DNA of 64,000 nucleotides. Origin: Colwellia sp. 12G3. GTDB taxonomy: Bacteria > Pseudomonadota > Gammaproteobacteria > Enterobacterales > Alteromonadaceae. The notes under the pieces were generated by a model. The model saw only the letters and a list, made by a program, of their open reading frames with translations. It searched no databases and was not told where the DNA came from. The position numbers and the translations under genes were made by a program. Shown here one piece after another: positions 9,805 to 19,083 of the stretch (positions within the stretch are counted from its first letter, which is position 1; each line of letters opens with the position of its first letter). The stretch covers positions 372,001 to 436,000 of the forward strand of contig NZ_PJAQ01000068.1 of NCBI RefSeq assembly GCF_002836775.1. Reading direction: 5' to 3'.

Positions 9805-9927
9805 GGCATTACAGGGAAAGATGGCTCATAGCTAGCCAAATTTACTTTGGAAAAATGTTATGAAGTACACGGCATTAATCGTCGCGCTTCATTATTAAAT
9901 ACCGAACATGTTGATCATATCCATTAA
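9805..9927 (+). pseudogene. remnant of gmd (GDP-mannose 4,6-dehydratase), N-terminal fragment
   Basis: Reading in the frame of 9808, the DNA encodes GITGKDGS, a stop (TAG at 9829), [15 protein letters not shown], then [16 protein letters not shown] and a stop at 9925. This matches the N-terminus of GDP-mannose 4,6-dehydratase: the NAD-binding ITGxxGQDGS loop, then EKGYEVHGI and RRASxFNTxRVDHIY. Only about 40 codons remain, and they contain an in-frame stop and substitutions, so the copy is dead. It sits next to a fucosyltransferase gene, the usual company of gmd. No other part of the gene was found nearby. The identification rests on motif recognition by eye. Confidence 0.8.
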
Positions 9928-9934
9928 GGTAACC

Positions 9935-10651
9935 ATGAAATACGATACTATCATCCCTATTGGCGCTAACTGCAGGGTTGCACAAGCCCTTAGAGATCTA
10001 AAGTTAAGGCAAGCAGCCTTTCCTCTAGATTGGACGTTGAACAGTGCTCAAGCAGTGCTAGCACTATTTAAAAGTGACTTTGATAACTTCTTTTCTTCAG
10101 CTAGTTGCCAAGAGAAAGTCACAACCTCTCAAAAGGGAAAAAATTACCCTTGGGTGTTAAACACACAATACCAAATTGGTCTTATGCATGAACACCATTG
10201 GTCAGAAGAAAGAGTTATAACCTATCAAAATCGAATCAACGCTCTTCAACAATCATTAAACGCTGACAGAGTACTATTAATTCGCTGGGATATGAAAGCG
10301 CCATTTCACAATGATCCAACCCATGCTGAGCATGAAAAAAGAGATACAGATTTCTTTGAACAAGAAGATTCAATCGCTCATTGTTATGCGCTCAAAGATT
10401 TATGTAATGAGAAATACTCAGGCAAGATAGACTTATTAATTTTTCATGCTGACGAAATAAAAGAGCAAGATAAAAGACCTGACGTTTGTTATCATCATAT
10501 TGACTTTTCAACAGCTAAAACTAAAGGAAAAGTAAAGGAATGGGATCGCACGGCAATAAAAGAAGCATTAATAGCGCTTGATATACAGCTTGAGAATCCA
10601 ATAACTGAGTTAAGTCGCTTTGCAAAAATGAGAAGTTACTTCTCTAGGTAG
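9935..10651 (+). CDS. DUF1796 putative papain-like cysteine peptidase family protein
   Basis: The product is 238 residues from the ATG at 9935. I prefer this start over 9908 because AAGGT at 9926-9930 is at ribosome-binding distance. The opening IIPIGANCRVAQALR (C13) followed by FPLDW (29-33) is the signature of the DUF1796 family, annotated as putative papain-like cysteine peptidases because of the conserved Cys. Members are often found among polysaccharide genes and their biochemical role is not established. Here it lies between a fucosyltransferase and a GT25 gene. There is no signal peptide, so it acts in the cytoplasm if it is an enzyme. Confidence 0.72.
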   Translation: MKYDTIIPIGANCRVAQALRDLKLRQAAFPLDWTLNSAQAVLALFKSDFDNFFSSASCQEKVTTSQKGKNYPWVLNTQYQIGLMHEHHWSEERVITYQNRINALQQSLNADRVLLIRWDMKAPFHNDPTHAEHEKRDTDFFEQEDSIAHCYALKDLCNEKYSGKIDLLIFHADEIKEQDKRPDVCYHHIDFSTAKTKGKVKEWDRTAIKEALIALDIQLENPITELSRFAKMRSYFSR

Positions 10652-10747
10652 TAATTAATACTCCTACTCGTTTTATCGATTGATTATTTAAATTAATTTA
10701 GGAGAGAGTAGTTATTACTTCGTTATAAAAATAGTTATGGAGTAGAT

Positions 10748-11413
10748 ATGAAGATATACGTGCTTACCGTTGGTGATCAGCAAAGGCTTGATCTTATTGC
10801 ACAACAATTAGGAAATATAGAGTATGAGCTAATATACTCAGAATCAGAAGAGGTTTTAAATGAGTATAATAAAACATATTCTGATAGGCAGCTAAAATTT
10901 AATACTAGAACATTAGGACTTGGAGAAATGGGGGCTTGGCGTATTCATGTCAGAGCATGGGAAAAAATAGCTCAACAAGAATGTCCCTGCTTAATATTTG
11001 AAGATAATGCACTAATTAGTCCCGACTTGGCTGAAAATCTCCCACAGATAATGTCAGACATTCGTGATTATGGGATGATTTCATTCGCAGAGCACCCAAA
11101 AAGAAACGTAGAAGCTATGCCATATCAAATAACTCGCTGGAACTTACCGCTCTACATGTATGGTGTCACTCCATTTTATGCCGATGCAATTCTCTCCAGG
11201 ATAGAGAAACTCGGTTATACATTTCCAATTGACGGTTGGATTAGAAAAGGAAAAATAACACAAATTCGGGTTTTTGCTACATCATATAAACTCGCATCAA
11301 GGAGACCAAGAAAAGTGTTAGGCAGTTATGCTCAAAAAAACATTCCTAAAAAATCATACAAAATCACCTATGTACTCTATAGGTTATTTAACAAAATTAA
11401 ATATCGAATTTAG
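10748..11413 (+). CDS. glycosyltransferase family 25 (LPS biosynthesis)
   Basis: This 221-residue protein has the GT25 features GLGEMGAWRIHVRAW (57-71), equivalent to the family's GExGCxxSHxxxW, and CLIFEDNA (81-88), equivalent to the LEDD/A metal site. GT25 enzymes add galactose or related sugars to lipopolysaccharide cores. The gene follows the DUF1796 gene by 96 bp on the same strand. Its length is at the short end for the family. The C-terminus is very basic (RRPRK, then KKSYK), which suits association with the membrane surface. Confidence 0.82.
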   Translation: MKIYVLTVGDQQRLDLIAQQLGNIEYELIYSESEEVLNEYNKTYSDRQLKFNTRTLGLGEMGAWRIHVRAWEKIAQQECPCLIFEDNALISPDLAENLPQIMSDIRDYGMISFAEHPKRNVEAMPYQITRWNLPLYMYGVTPFYADAILSRIEKLGYTFPIDGWIRKGKITQIRVFATSYKLASRRPRKVLGSYAQKNIPKKSYKITYVLYRLFNKIKYRI

Positions 11414-11489
11414 ATTAGTTTAAAGTAAACATTGAGCACCTAGAGTACAGACTTATACCGCTTTGTTATAGACATGAACATTTTAGCCA

Positions 11490-11518
11490 TTGACCCCCTA
11501 GGCTAAGTGCGCTATTAA
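11490..11518 (+). promoter_or_regulatory. candidate leu operon promoter
   Basis: TTGACC at 11490-11495 and TATTAA at 11513-11518 are separated by 17 bp and resemble sigma-70 -35 and -10 elements. They lie about 85 bp upstream of the leader peptide start, as expected for an attenuated biosynthetic operon. Confidence 0.5.
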
Positions 11519-11602
11519 TAGTACATTGAATATTTATCTTCTAAAAAGAATATTTATTAGCTTTTTTCGTATTTTTAAACAAATGCTAGTAACAAAACAA
11601 AT

Positions 11603-11668
11603 ATGACTAAATTGATTAAGCACATTAAGACTAACCTTCTCCTCCTCGCACTCATCGTGCGCGGTTAG
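11603..11668 (+). CDS. leuL: leu operon leader peptide
   Basis: A 21-codon frame from ATG 11603 to TAG 11668 encodes a short peptide containing LLLLAL: four consecutive leucine codons (CTT CTC CTC CTC) at 11636-11647 and a fifth (CTC) at 11651. It lies upstream of leuA and is followed by a set of mutually exclusive hairpins. This is the layout of a leucine attenuation leader: ribosome stalling at the Leu run when charged tRNA-Leu is scarce would favour the antiterminator. No good ribosome-binding sequence is visible in front of it. The frame is too short to be found by length, but the clustered Leu codons make it convincing. Confidence 0.88.
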   Translation: MTKLIKHIKTNLLLLALIVRG

Positions 11669-11753
11669 GTTTTGTTGCTTCTTCAAAAGTTTAAATATTG
11701 AGAACTAAGTAGAAAATAAAATAAAACCCGCGCTAACAATCGCGGGTTTTTTT
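11631..11753 (+). promoter_or_regulatory. leucine attenuator (pause, antiterminator and terminator hairpins)
   Basis: The pause hairpin pairs CTAACC 11631-11636 with GGTTAG 11663-11668 and contains an inner CGCAC/GTGCG stem (11647-11651 with 11657-11661). The terminator pairs CCCGCG 11727-11732 with CGCGGG 11741-11746, flanked by A4 and followed by T7. An antiterminator can form between GCGCGG 11659-11664 and CCGCGC 11728-11733, which excludes both other structures. Confidence 0.82.
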
Positions 11754-11818
11754 ATGTCCGCAGTTAATAGTGATAATTGAACCATAGACATCAGCAAAGT
11801 TTTAAAGGACAGGAAAAT

Positions 11819-13414
11819 ATGAGCAGCCCACACGCTTCTAGCAATAAAGTGAACAATGACCAAGTTATTATTTTTGACACCACCTTACGTGATGGTGAGC
11901 AAGCATTAAACGCCAGCTTATCGGTCCATGAAAAACTTCAAATAGCTTTGGCCATTGAACGTTTAGGCGTAGATGTAATGGAAGTCGGTTTTCCTGTTTC
12001 TTCCCCTGGTGATTTTGAATCAGTTCAGCAAATTGCACGCGTGGTAAAAAATGCTCGTGTTTGTGGTTTAGCACGCGCAGTAGAAGCAGATATCGATGCC
12101 TGTGCCCAAGCGTTAAAAGTTGCTGACCAATTTCGTATCCATACTTTTATTTCAACGTCTGATGTTCATGTACAACAAAAATTACGTAAAGAATTTAGCG
12201 ATGTAGAAGCGATGGCCATCCACGCGGTGAAACATGCAAGAAAATACACTGATGATGTCGAATTTTCCTGTGAAGATGCTGGTCGTACCCCCATTGATAA
12301 CTTATGCCGCATGGTAGAAAGTGCCATTAAAGCCGGTGCTACCACAATAAATATTCCTGATACGGTTGGTTATACTCTACCCTTTGAATTTCAAGGCATC
12401 ATCACTGACTTGTTTAATCGCGTGCCTAATATTGATCAAGCGATAATTTCTGTTCATTGTCATAACGACTTAGGTTTAGCCGTTGCTAACTCAATGGCGG
12501 CAGTGCAAGCCGGAGCTCGCCAAATTGAATGTACCATCAACGGTATTGGTGAGCGTGCTGGTAACTGCTCTTTAGAAGAAGTTGCTATGATCATGCAAAC
12601 CCGTCAGGCCTTGTTAGGTGTTAGAACCAATATCAATCATCAAGAAATAGCACGTGTATCTAAGTTAGTTAGCACAGTATGTAATATGCCCGTGCAATTA
12701 AACAAAGCCATTGTAGGCGGTAACGCTTTTAGCCATTCATCAGGCATTCATCAAGATGGCATGTTAAAAGCCAGTAATACTTACGAGATCATGACACCTG
12801 AAAGTGTCGGTATCGCAAAAACCAAGTTGAATCTAACTTCTCGTAGCGGTCGTCATGTCATTAAACATCGTATGGAAAGTCTAGGTTATCAAGAAAGTGA
12901 TTATGATATTGAAGAATTATATGCTGATTTTCTAACATTAGCGGATAAAAAAGGTCAGGTCTTTGATGATGATTTAGAAGCGTTAGTCTTTAAACTACAA
13001 CAAAAAGATTTAAAAGATTTTTTCCAGTTAGACACGATTAATGTGCAATGTGGTAATGGCGAGTTTTCTACTGCAAGTATTAAACTTATCTCAGGTGAAG
13101 TAACCGGTGATAAAGGAAATACCAAAGTTCATGCGGCAACAGGTAACGGTCCAGTTGATGCACTTTATCAAGCAATTAAACAAAGTGTTGATATTGAATT
13201 TGAAGTCAGTGATTACAAAATATCAAACAAAGGCTCAGGTGAAGACGGTTTAGGCCAAGCTGACTTAGTTATCATTTGGCAAGGTAGAAATTTCCATGGT
13301 TACGGTTTAGAAACCGATGTTATTGAAGCATCTGGTCAAGCATTGATTAATGCACTAAACAGTATACATAGAGCAATGACAATTGCCGATTTGAAATCAG
13401 CAAAACAAGCTTAA
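11819..13414 (+). CDS. leuA: 2-isopropylmalate synthase
   Basis: LeuA condenses 2-oxoisovalerate with acetyl-CoA, the committed step of leucine synthesis. The start at 11819 (MSSPHAS) is preferred over 11777 because AGGACAGGA lies just upstream; the product is then 531 residues. The catalytic TIM barrel carries TTLRDGEQ near the N-terminus and the metal-binding HCHNDLG. The C-terminal third (after about 390) is the LeuA regulatory domain that binds leucine as feedback inhibitor. It is the first structural gene after the attenuator and heads leuABCD. Confidence 0.97.
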   Translation: MSSPHASSNKVNNDQVIIFDTTLRDGEQALNASLSVHEKLQIALAIERLGVDVMEVGFPVSSPGDFESVQQIARVVKNARVCGLARAVEADIDACAQALKVADQFRIHTFISTSDVHVQQKLRKEFSDVEAMAIHAVKHARKYTDDVEFSCEDAGRTPIDNLCRMVESAIKAGATTINIPDTVGYTLPFEFQGIITDLFNRVPNIDQAIISVHCHNDLGLAVANSMAAVQAGARQIECTINGIGERAGNCSLEEVAMIMQTRQALLGVRTNINHQEIARVSKLVSTVCNMPVQLNKAIVGGNAFSHSSGIHQDGMLKASNTYEIMTPESVGIAKTKLNLTSRSGRHVIKHRMESLGYQESDYDIEELYADFLTLADKKGQVFDDDLEALVFKLQQKDLKDFFQLDTINVQCGNGEFSTASIKLISGEVTGDKGNTKVHAATGNGPVDALYQAIKQSVDIEFEVSDYKISNKGSGEDGLGQADLVIIWQGRNFHGYGLETDVIEASGQALINALNSIHRAMTIADLKSAKQA

Positions 13415-13468
13415 TCGCTTTAAAAACAGACATTAACAGTAGCGAATAAATCGCTAAAAAGTTTCTAA

Positions 13469-14575
<1,107 letters not shown>

Positions 14576-14576
14576 G

Positions 14577-15992
14577 ATGACAATTTCTACTCCGCAAACC
14601 ATGTATGAAAAATTATGGCAAAGCCACTTAGTTGAAGAAGCTCAAGGGGAAACACCATTATTGTATGTTGACCGTCACTTAATTCATGAAGTGACCTCAC
14701 CACAAGCTTTTGCAAACTTACGTTTTCATAACCGCCCTGTACGTCATCCTGAACGTACTATTGCGACCATGGACCATAATATTTCAACACGTTCAATTAA
14801 AATTGATGCTGCTGGTGAAGGTGCTGCCAATCAATTACGTGCGTTAGCCATTAACTGTAAAGATTTTGGTATCGAACTTTTTGATATGGGACATAAAAAC
14901 CAAGGTATCGCACATGTTATTGGGCCTGAACTAGGTCTAACATTACCTGGTACTATTATTGTTTGTGGTGACTCTCATACAGCAACACATGGCGCTTTTG
15001 GTGCCCTTGCTTTTGGTATTGGTACCTCTGAAGTAGAACATGTTTTTGCGACGCAGACATTACGTCAAAACAAAGCAAAAACGATGATGATTGAAGTTAA
15101 GGGCCATGTTGGTGCTGGTATTAGTGCCAAAGATATTATCTTAGCCATTATCGGTAAAACGGGAAGTGCTGGCGCAACAGGTTATGTGGTTGAATACTGC
15201 GGCGAAGCTATCGAAGCGCTAAGTATGGAAGAGCGCATGACGGTGTGTAACATGAGCATCGAATTTGGCGCAAAAGCAGGTTTAATAGCACCAGATCAAA
15301 CCACATTTGATTATGTAGAGGGTAAAGAATACGCACCTAAAGGTGACGTATTTGAGCAAGCCGTTGTTGATTGGACAAACCTAAAATCTGATATTGATGC
15401 AACATTTGATGCGGTATTAACACTTGAAGCAAAAGATATCAAAGCACAAGTCACGTGGGGAACAAACCCAGGGCAAGTTATTAGTGTCGACGGTATTGTG
15501 CCTTCACCAGAAGACTTTAGTGACCCCGTTGAAAAAGAATCTTGTATTAATGCTCTTAAATATATGGGTTTAACGGCTGGCACCAAGATGACAGATATTC
15601 AAGTTAATAAAGTATTTATTGGCTCTTGTACTAACTCACGCATTGAAGATTTACGCGCCGCTGCCGGTGTTGTTCAAAAATATGAAGGTCAGCAAGTCGT
15701 CGATACTATTGATGCCATAATCGTTCCTGGCTCATATCGCGTTAAAGAACAGGCAGAAAGTGAAGGGTTAGATAAAATCTTCATCAATGCTGGTTTTGAA
15801 TGGCGTTTGCCTGGTTGCTCAATGTGCTTGGGTATGAATGATGATGTACTTGCAGAAGGTGATCGCTGTGCATCAACCAGTAACCGTAACTTTGAAGGTC
15901 GTCAAGGTCGTGGTAGCCGTACTCACCTAGTGAGCCCTGAAATGGCTGCCGCTGCAGCAATCACTGGTCACTTTGTTGATTTAAACGCGTAA
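14577..15992 (+). CDS. leuC: 3-isopropylmalate dehydratase large subunit
   Basis: This 471-residue aconitase-family subunit carries the [4Fe-4S] cluster. The cysteine ligands are visible in FIGSCTNSR and in GCSMCLGMN (the pair near the C-terminus). [14 protein letters not shown] is the substrate-loop signature. With LeuD it isomerises 2- to 3-isopropylmalate. The start follows the leuB stop by one base. Unlike the leuB-leuC junction, 136 bp separate leuC from leuD, and that gap contains a copy of the 37-nt structured element described elsewhere in this annotation. Confidence 0.97.
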   Translation: MTISTPQTMYEKLWQSHLVEEAQGETPLLYVDRHLIHEVTSPQAFANLRFHNRPVRHPERTIATMDHNISTRSIKIDAAGEGAANQLRALAINCKDFGIELFDMGHKNQGIAHVIGPELGLTLPGTIIVCGDSHTATHGAFGALAFGIGTSEVEHVFATQTLRQNKAKTMMIEVKGHVGAGISAKDIILAIIGKTGSAGATGYVVEYCGEAIEALSMEERMTVCNMSIEFGAKAGLIAPDQTTFDYVEGKEYAPKGDVFEQAVVDWTNLKSDIDATFDAVLTLEAKDIKAQVTWGTNPGQVISVDGIVPSPEDFSDPVEKESCINALKYMGLTAGTKMTDIQVNKVFIGSCTNSRIEDLRAAAGVVQKYEGQQVVDTIDAIIVPGSYRVKEQAESEGLDKIFINAGFEWRLPGCSMCLGMNDDVLAEGDRCASTSNRNFEGRQGRGSRTHLVSPEMAAAAAITGHFVDLNA

Positions 15993-16029
15993 CGATTATC
16001 TTTTTGCTATTTAAAGCAATTAAGGTGTC

Positions 16030-16066
16030 AATAGTACTCATTGACTAGCGTCAACTCCGTGCTATT
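16030..16066 (+). ncRNA. copy D of a 37-nt structured 3'-UTR element (after leuC)
   Basis: The element starts 37 nt past the leuC stop. The outer helix AATAGTAC (16030-16037) pairs with GTGCTATT (16059-16066) with one G-U pair. The fixed internal loop is TCA on one side and CTCC on the other. The inner helix TTGAC/GTCAA (16041-16045 with 16050-16054) is closed by a TAGC loop. Flanking GCTATTT (16006-16012) and AAATAGC (16083-16089) could form a further closing helix. Other copies follow nirS, guaA and guaB. Confidence 0.75.
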
Positions 16067-16128
16067 TCCTGTTAATTACATGAAATAGCTTCAAGAGAAA
16101 TCGCTACTAAGAATTTTAGGAAAAGAAA

Positions 16129-16725
16129 ATGGAAAAATTTAACACACATACAGGTTTGGTTGTGCCATTAGATATCGCCAACGTCGATACCGATCAAATC
16201 ATCCCTAAGCAGTTTTTGCAAAAAACTGAACGTGTAGGTTTTGGCGTGCACTTGTTTCACGATAGCCGCTACTTAGATCATGCTGGCACGCAGGAAAATC
16301 CTGATTTTGTTATCAATAAGCCAGAATATAAAGGCGCAAGTATCTTATTAGCCGGTGAAAACTTTGGTTGTGGTTCAAGTCGTGAGCATGCGCCTTGGGC
16401 ACTACAAGAATACGGTTTTAAAGTTATTCTTGCGTCAAGTTTTGCTGATATTTTTTACGGTAACTGTATCAACGTTGGTCTTTTACCGATTAAATTAAGC
16501 GAAACAGAGATAGAACAATTATTTAAACTATCTCCTGATGCTCAATTAACACTTACCGTTGATCTACCAAATAATACCGTGACGTGCGGGGAACTATCTT
16601 TTAAGTTTAGCTTGAATGAATTTCAGCAATATAGTTTAGAAAATGGTGTCGATAGCGTCGGTTGGACGTTAGATAAACTTGATACCATTAAAGCTTTTGA
16701 AGCGAAAATGCCAGCTTGGCAATAA
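16129..16725 (+). CDS. leuD: 3-isopropylmalate dehydratase small subunit
   Basis: This 198-residue swivel-domain subunit pairs with LeuC. The family motifs [12 protein letters not shown] near residue 20 and [13 protein letters not shown] near residue 85 are present. The length equals E. coli LeuD (about 200). AGGAAAAGAAA before the ATG is a clear ribosome-binding site. It is the last gene of the operon and is followed directly by a MITE-like repeat and then a strong bidirectional terminator. Confidence 0.97.
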   Translation: MEKFNTHTGLVVPLDIANVDTDQIIPKQFLQKTERVGFGVHLFHDSRYLDHAGTQENPDFVINKPEYKGASILLAGENFGCGSSREHAPWALQEYGFKVILASSFADIFYGNCINVGLLPIKLSETEIEQLFKLSPDAQLTLTVDLPNNTVTCGELSFKFSLNEFQQYSLENGVDSVGWTLDKLDTIKAFEAKMPAWQ

Positions 16726-16730
16726 GCCTT

Positions 16731-17047
16731 TTATACCAAGTTGATTAAGTTCTTTCCCACTCAGCGAGAATTAAAAGGCTTAGAGACAAGGCATTGATTG
16801 ATGAGAATGGTTATTCAGGAGAATATGCTCCTGCATTCTCTAAGAAGCTACATCCATGTAGCGTCCTTATCAAAATCAATAACGATGTGTATAAGCCTTT
16901 TAAACTCGCCCTTGGGAACTTACTCGATGCCCATTAACTTCGTTAAATTAATTTGATTTAGAGTGACTAAACCGAAATGAATTTTCCTTGTTATTGAACA
17001 TCGAGTATAGCTCTGAGTTGGGAAGAAATTTTATCAAATTGGTATGA
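16731..17047. mobile_element. MITE-like element with imperfect terminal inverted repeats
   Basis: The left end (TTATACCAAGTTGATTAAG from 16731) is an imperfect inverted copy of the right end (17027-17047, reading TCATACCAATTTGATAAAA on the other strand). The similarity continues inwards to TTCTTTCCCACTCAG versus TTCTTCCCAACTCAG. A nested inverted pair begins AAAAGGCTTA on each side, and there are central hairpins. No coding frame is present. The size of about 317 bp and the noncoding, folded interior fit a non-autonomous miniature element. I found no second full copy in the window. Confidence 0.7.
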
Positions 17048-17071
17048 CTATAAAAGTGTTATGCCATAAAT

Positions 17072-17111
17072 AAAAAAGCCCTAATAAGTGATTTCTTATT
17101 AGGGCTTTTTT
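17072..17111. terminator. bidirectional terminator between leuD and the GspA/B-like gene
   Basis: A perfect 17-bp inverted repeat (17072-17088 with 17095-17111) has a 6-nt loop, an A6 start and a T6 end. It lies between the converging leuD and GspA/B-like genes. Confidence 0.9.
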
Positions 17112-17203
17112 ATAACTGAAAATACCTAGGTTAATAATCTAATAGTCAAAAATGACGTTATGATTATATTGATTATTGTTAAAAGTTTTTAATTAGTCAT
17201 TGC

Positions 17204-18868
17204 TCACCAGTTAGTTAATGCCGGTAAACTGAACTTTTCACCTCTGTAAGAAAGGATGACTTGTTGAGGTAATATTTTCTCCACAATCAAGTTGTCACCG
17301 ATAGCGTCGCCTTCATAACGATCGCGACCATTAACCTTTATCCAACCTTCGCCATCACTAGCATAGATATGCTGTTCAAACTGCATACTAGGTAATGCAT
17401 TTTGTATCTGCCGCGACATTTGAGATAATGGTTTAATGCTTGTCGCCTCATTCATATCAAAAGCTAATGTGTTAGGTTCACTCAGCTCATTTGATGATTG
17501 TTCAGCTGTGTTAGAAAGGTCATATTGATAATTATTCTTTGGCTTACTGTTCGTTTCGGTTTCATCAATAGCCGCTTGAAAGCGTGCCAATAAATCATTG
17601 GAAACACCTTCAACTTTGGTCACTTGATAATTCAAATCAGCATTAGCTATCCCTTGATTATCCTTTATCAAACGTTGCTTATTAGCGCTGATAATGAGCA
17701 TCTCATCTGTCTTACGCTCGTTAACCGTTTTTGTAACTGGGATTACTTTTAGTTCTTTGTTCTTTATTTCCGTATTATCTACAGCCTTCGCGGTGACAAT
17801 TTCTTCATCTAATGTAGAAGTTGCTTGAACAGTGTTTTCTGTAGAAACACCTACTGGGATGATAACCTCTTTATCTAGCACTACTTTTACTTCAGTATTA
17901 GTCACTTGTTCTTGTTGATTAATAACCATTGATTCATTAATAGGGGTCGGCGTTTGTCCCCACCAAAAGCCTGCTAACGCAAAGAAAGCGGCAACACTTA
18001 ATGCTGTAGTAAAAATCAAAGCACCGTTATAATTCACTCTTTCTTGTTGACGAGTTAAATCGTCACCTAATGCTCGATCTGCTGCCAAAATAACAGTTTT
18101 TTTATTCACAAGACTGTCATTTTGGTTATACGCCAGCATCAATGCGCTATGACAAAGCAAATTAGTGAGTCGTGGTATGCCTTGAGAAAGTTGATGTATT
18201 TTAGCTAGCGCAGCCTTATCAAAAAGTGGTCTTGCACAATCAGCAACCGTTAATCGGTGTTGAATGTATTGGCTTAACTCCTGTTTTGTTAACGGCATTA
18301 AATGATATCTAGCGGTTATTCGTTGCGCTAATTGACGTAAATCACGGCGTTGTAATAATTGCTGTAATTCTGGCTGACCAATTAAAATCACCTGTAATAA
18401 CTTTTTAGTATTCGTTTCTAAATTAGTGAGTAAACGTAATTGTTCAAGTACTTCTGGCTGTAAATGCTGGGCTTCATCAATAATCAATAACGTATTGATA
18501 TCATTCTCATGGTTTTTCAGCAGTTTTTCTGAAATTTTATCCGTTAGATTTTTTAAACTAGCATCTGTTTTTCGATAACGAATCTTTAGCTCATCACACA
18601 GTGTCGCTAAAAGTTCTTTACTAGAAAGCGTTGGGTTTAAAATAAATGCAGCTTGGGTGTTATCGGGTAATTGCTCCATTAAACAACGACTAATGGTTGT
18701 TTTACCGGTACCGACCTCCCCTGTTAATAACGCAAAACCGCCGACCTCACCTAAGCCATAAGTTAAATGTGCCAGTGCTTCCCTATGACGATCACTCATA
18801 AACAAATATTTAGGATCGGGGGATATTGAAAAAGGTAATTCACTTAATGAGAAAAAATTGCGATACAT
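17204..18868 (-). CDS. ExeA/GspA-type AAA ATPase fused to a GspB-like C-terminal domain
   Basis: The frame is open to 18994, but the conserved ExeA start (MYRNFFSLSELPFSISPDP) is the ATG at 18868, giving 554 residues. Walker A is GEVGTGKT (50-57) and Walker B is LLIIDEAQ (ending 134), in an AAA domain reaching about residue 270. One membrane helix spans about 281-303. A long low-complexity periplasmic linker leads to a C-terminal domain (about 500-554, GEGWIKVNGRDRYEGD then VILSYRGEKFSLP) that resembles type II secretion GspB. ExeA and ExeB are separate proteins in Aeromonas, where they help assemble the secretin ring. Here both functions appear joined. There is no clear ribosome-binding sequence before this ATG. 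Confidence 0.82.
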   Translation of the reverse strand: MYRNFFSLSELPFSISPDPKYLFMSDRHREALAHLTYGLGEVGGFALLTGEVGTGKTTISRCLMEQLPDNTQAAFILNPTLSSKELLATLCDELKIRYRKTDASLKNLTDKISEKLLKNHENDINTLLIIDEAQHLQPEVLEQLRLLTNLETNTKKLLQVILIGQPELQQLLQRRDLRQLAQRITARYHLMPLTKQELSQYIQHRLTVADCARPLFDKAALAKIHQLSQGIPRLTNLLCHSALMLAYNQNDSLVNKKTVILAADRALGDDLTRQQERVNYNGALIFTTALSVAAFFALAGFWWGQTPTPINESMVINQQEQVTNTEVKVVLDKEVIIPVGVSTENTVQATSTLDEEIVTAKAVDNTEIKNKELKVIPVTKTVNERKTDEMLIISANKQRLIKDNQGIANADLNYQVTKVEGVSNDLLARFQAAIDETETNSKPKNNYQYDLSNTAEQSSNELSEPNTLAFDMNEATSIKPLSQMSRQIQNALPSMQFEQHIYASDGEGWIKVNGRDRYEGDAIGDNLIVEKILPQQVILSYRGEKFSLPALTNW

Positions 18869-19083
18869 GGCGTGTGCTGGACAAGAAAAGTAGGGTACAA
18901 AATTAACTGCTTGCTTGGTAGATGTCAAAGAGTTAGATAATTTAGCGTAATATAAGAAATATTTTACTTGAAAATAGATTTCCATAGCCGACATTAATTG
19001 CGGTTTTGTTCACTGACTATCTCGGAACTTATTACGCTATTATGGTACACTTTATTTAACATTCGCTTCATTTTGGTCGTACT

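Noticed and set aside
10660..10725. Imperfect inverted sequence between the DUF1796 and GT25 genes
   Set aside because: Pairing has several mismatches and no T-run; not distinguishable from chance in AT-rich DNA.
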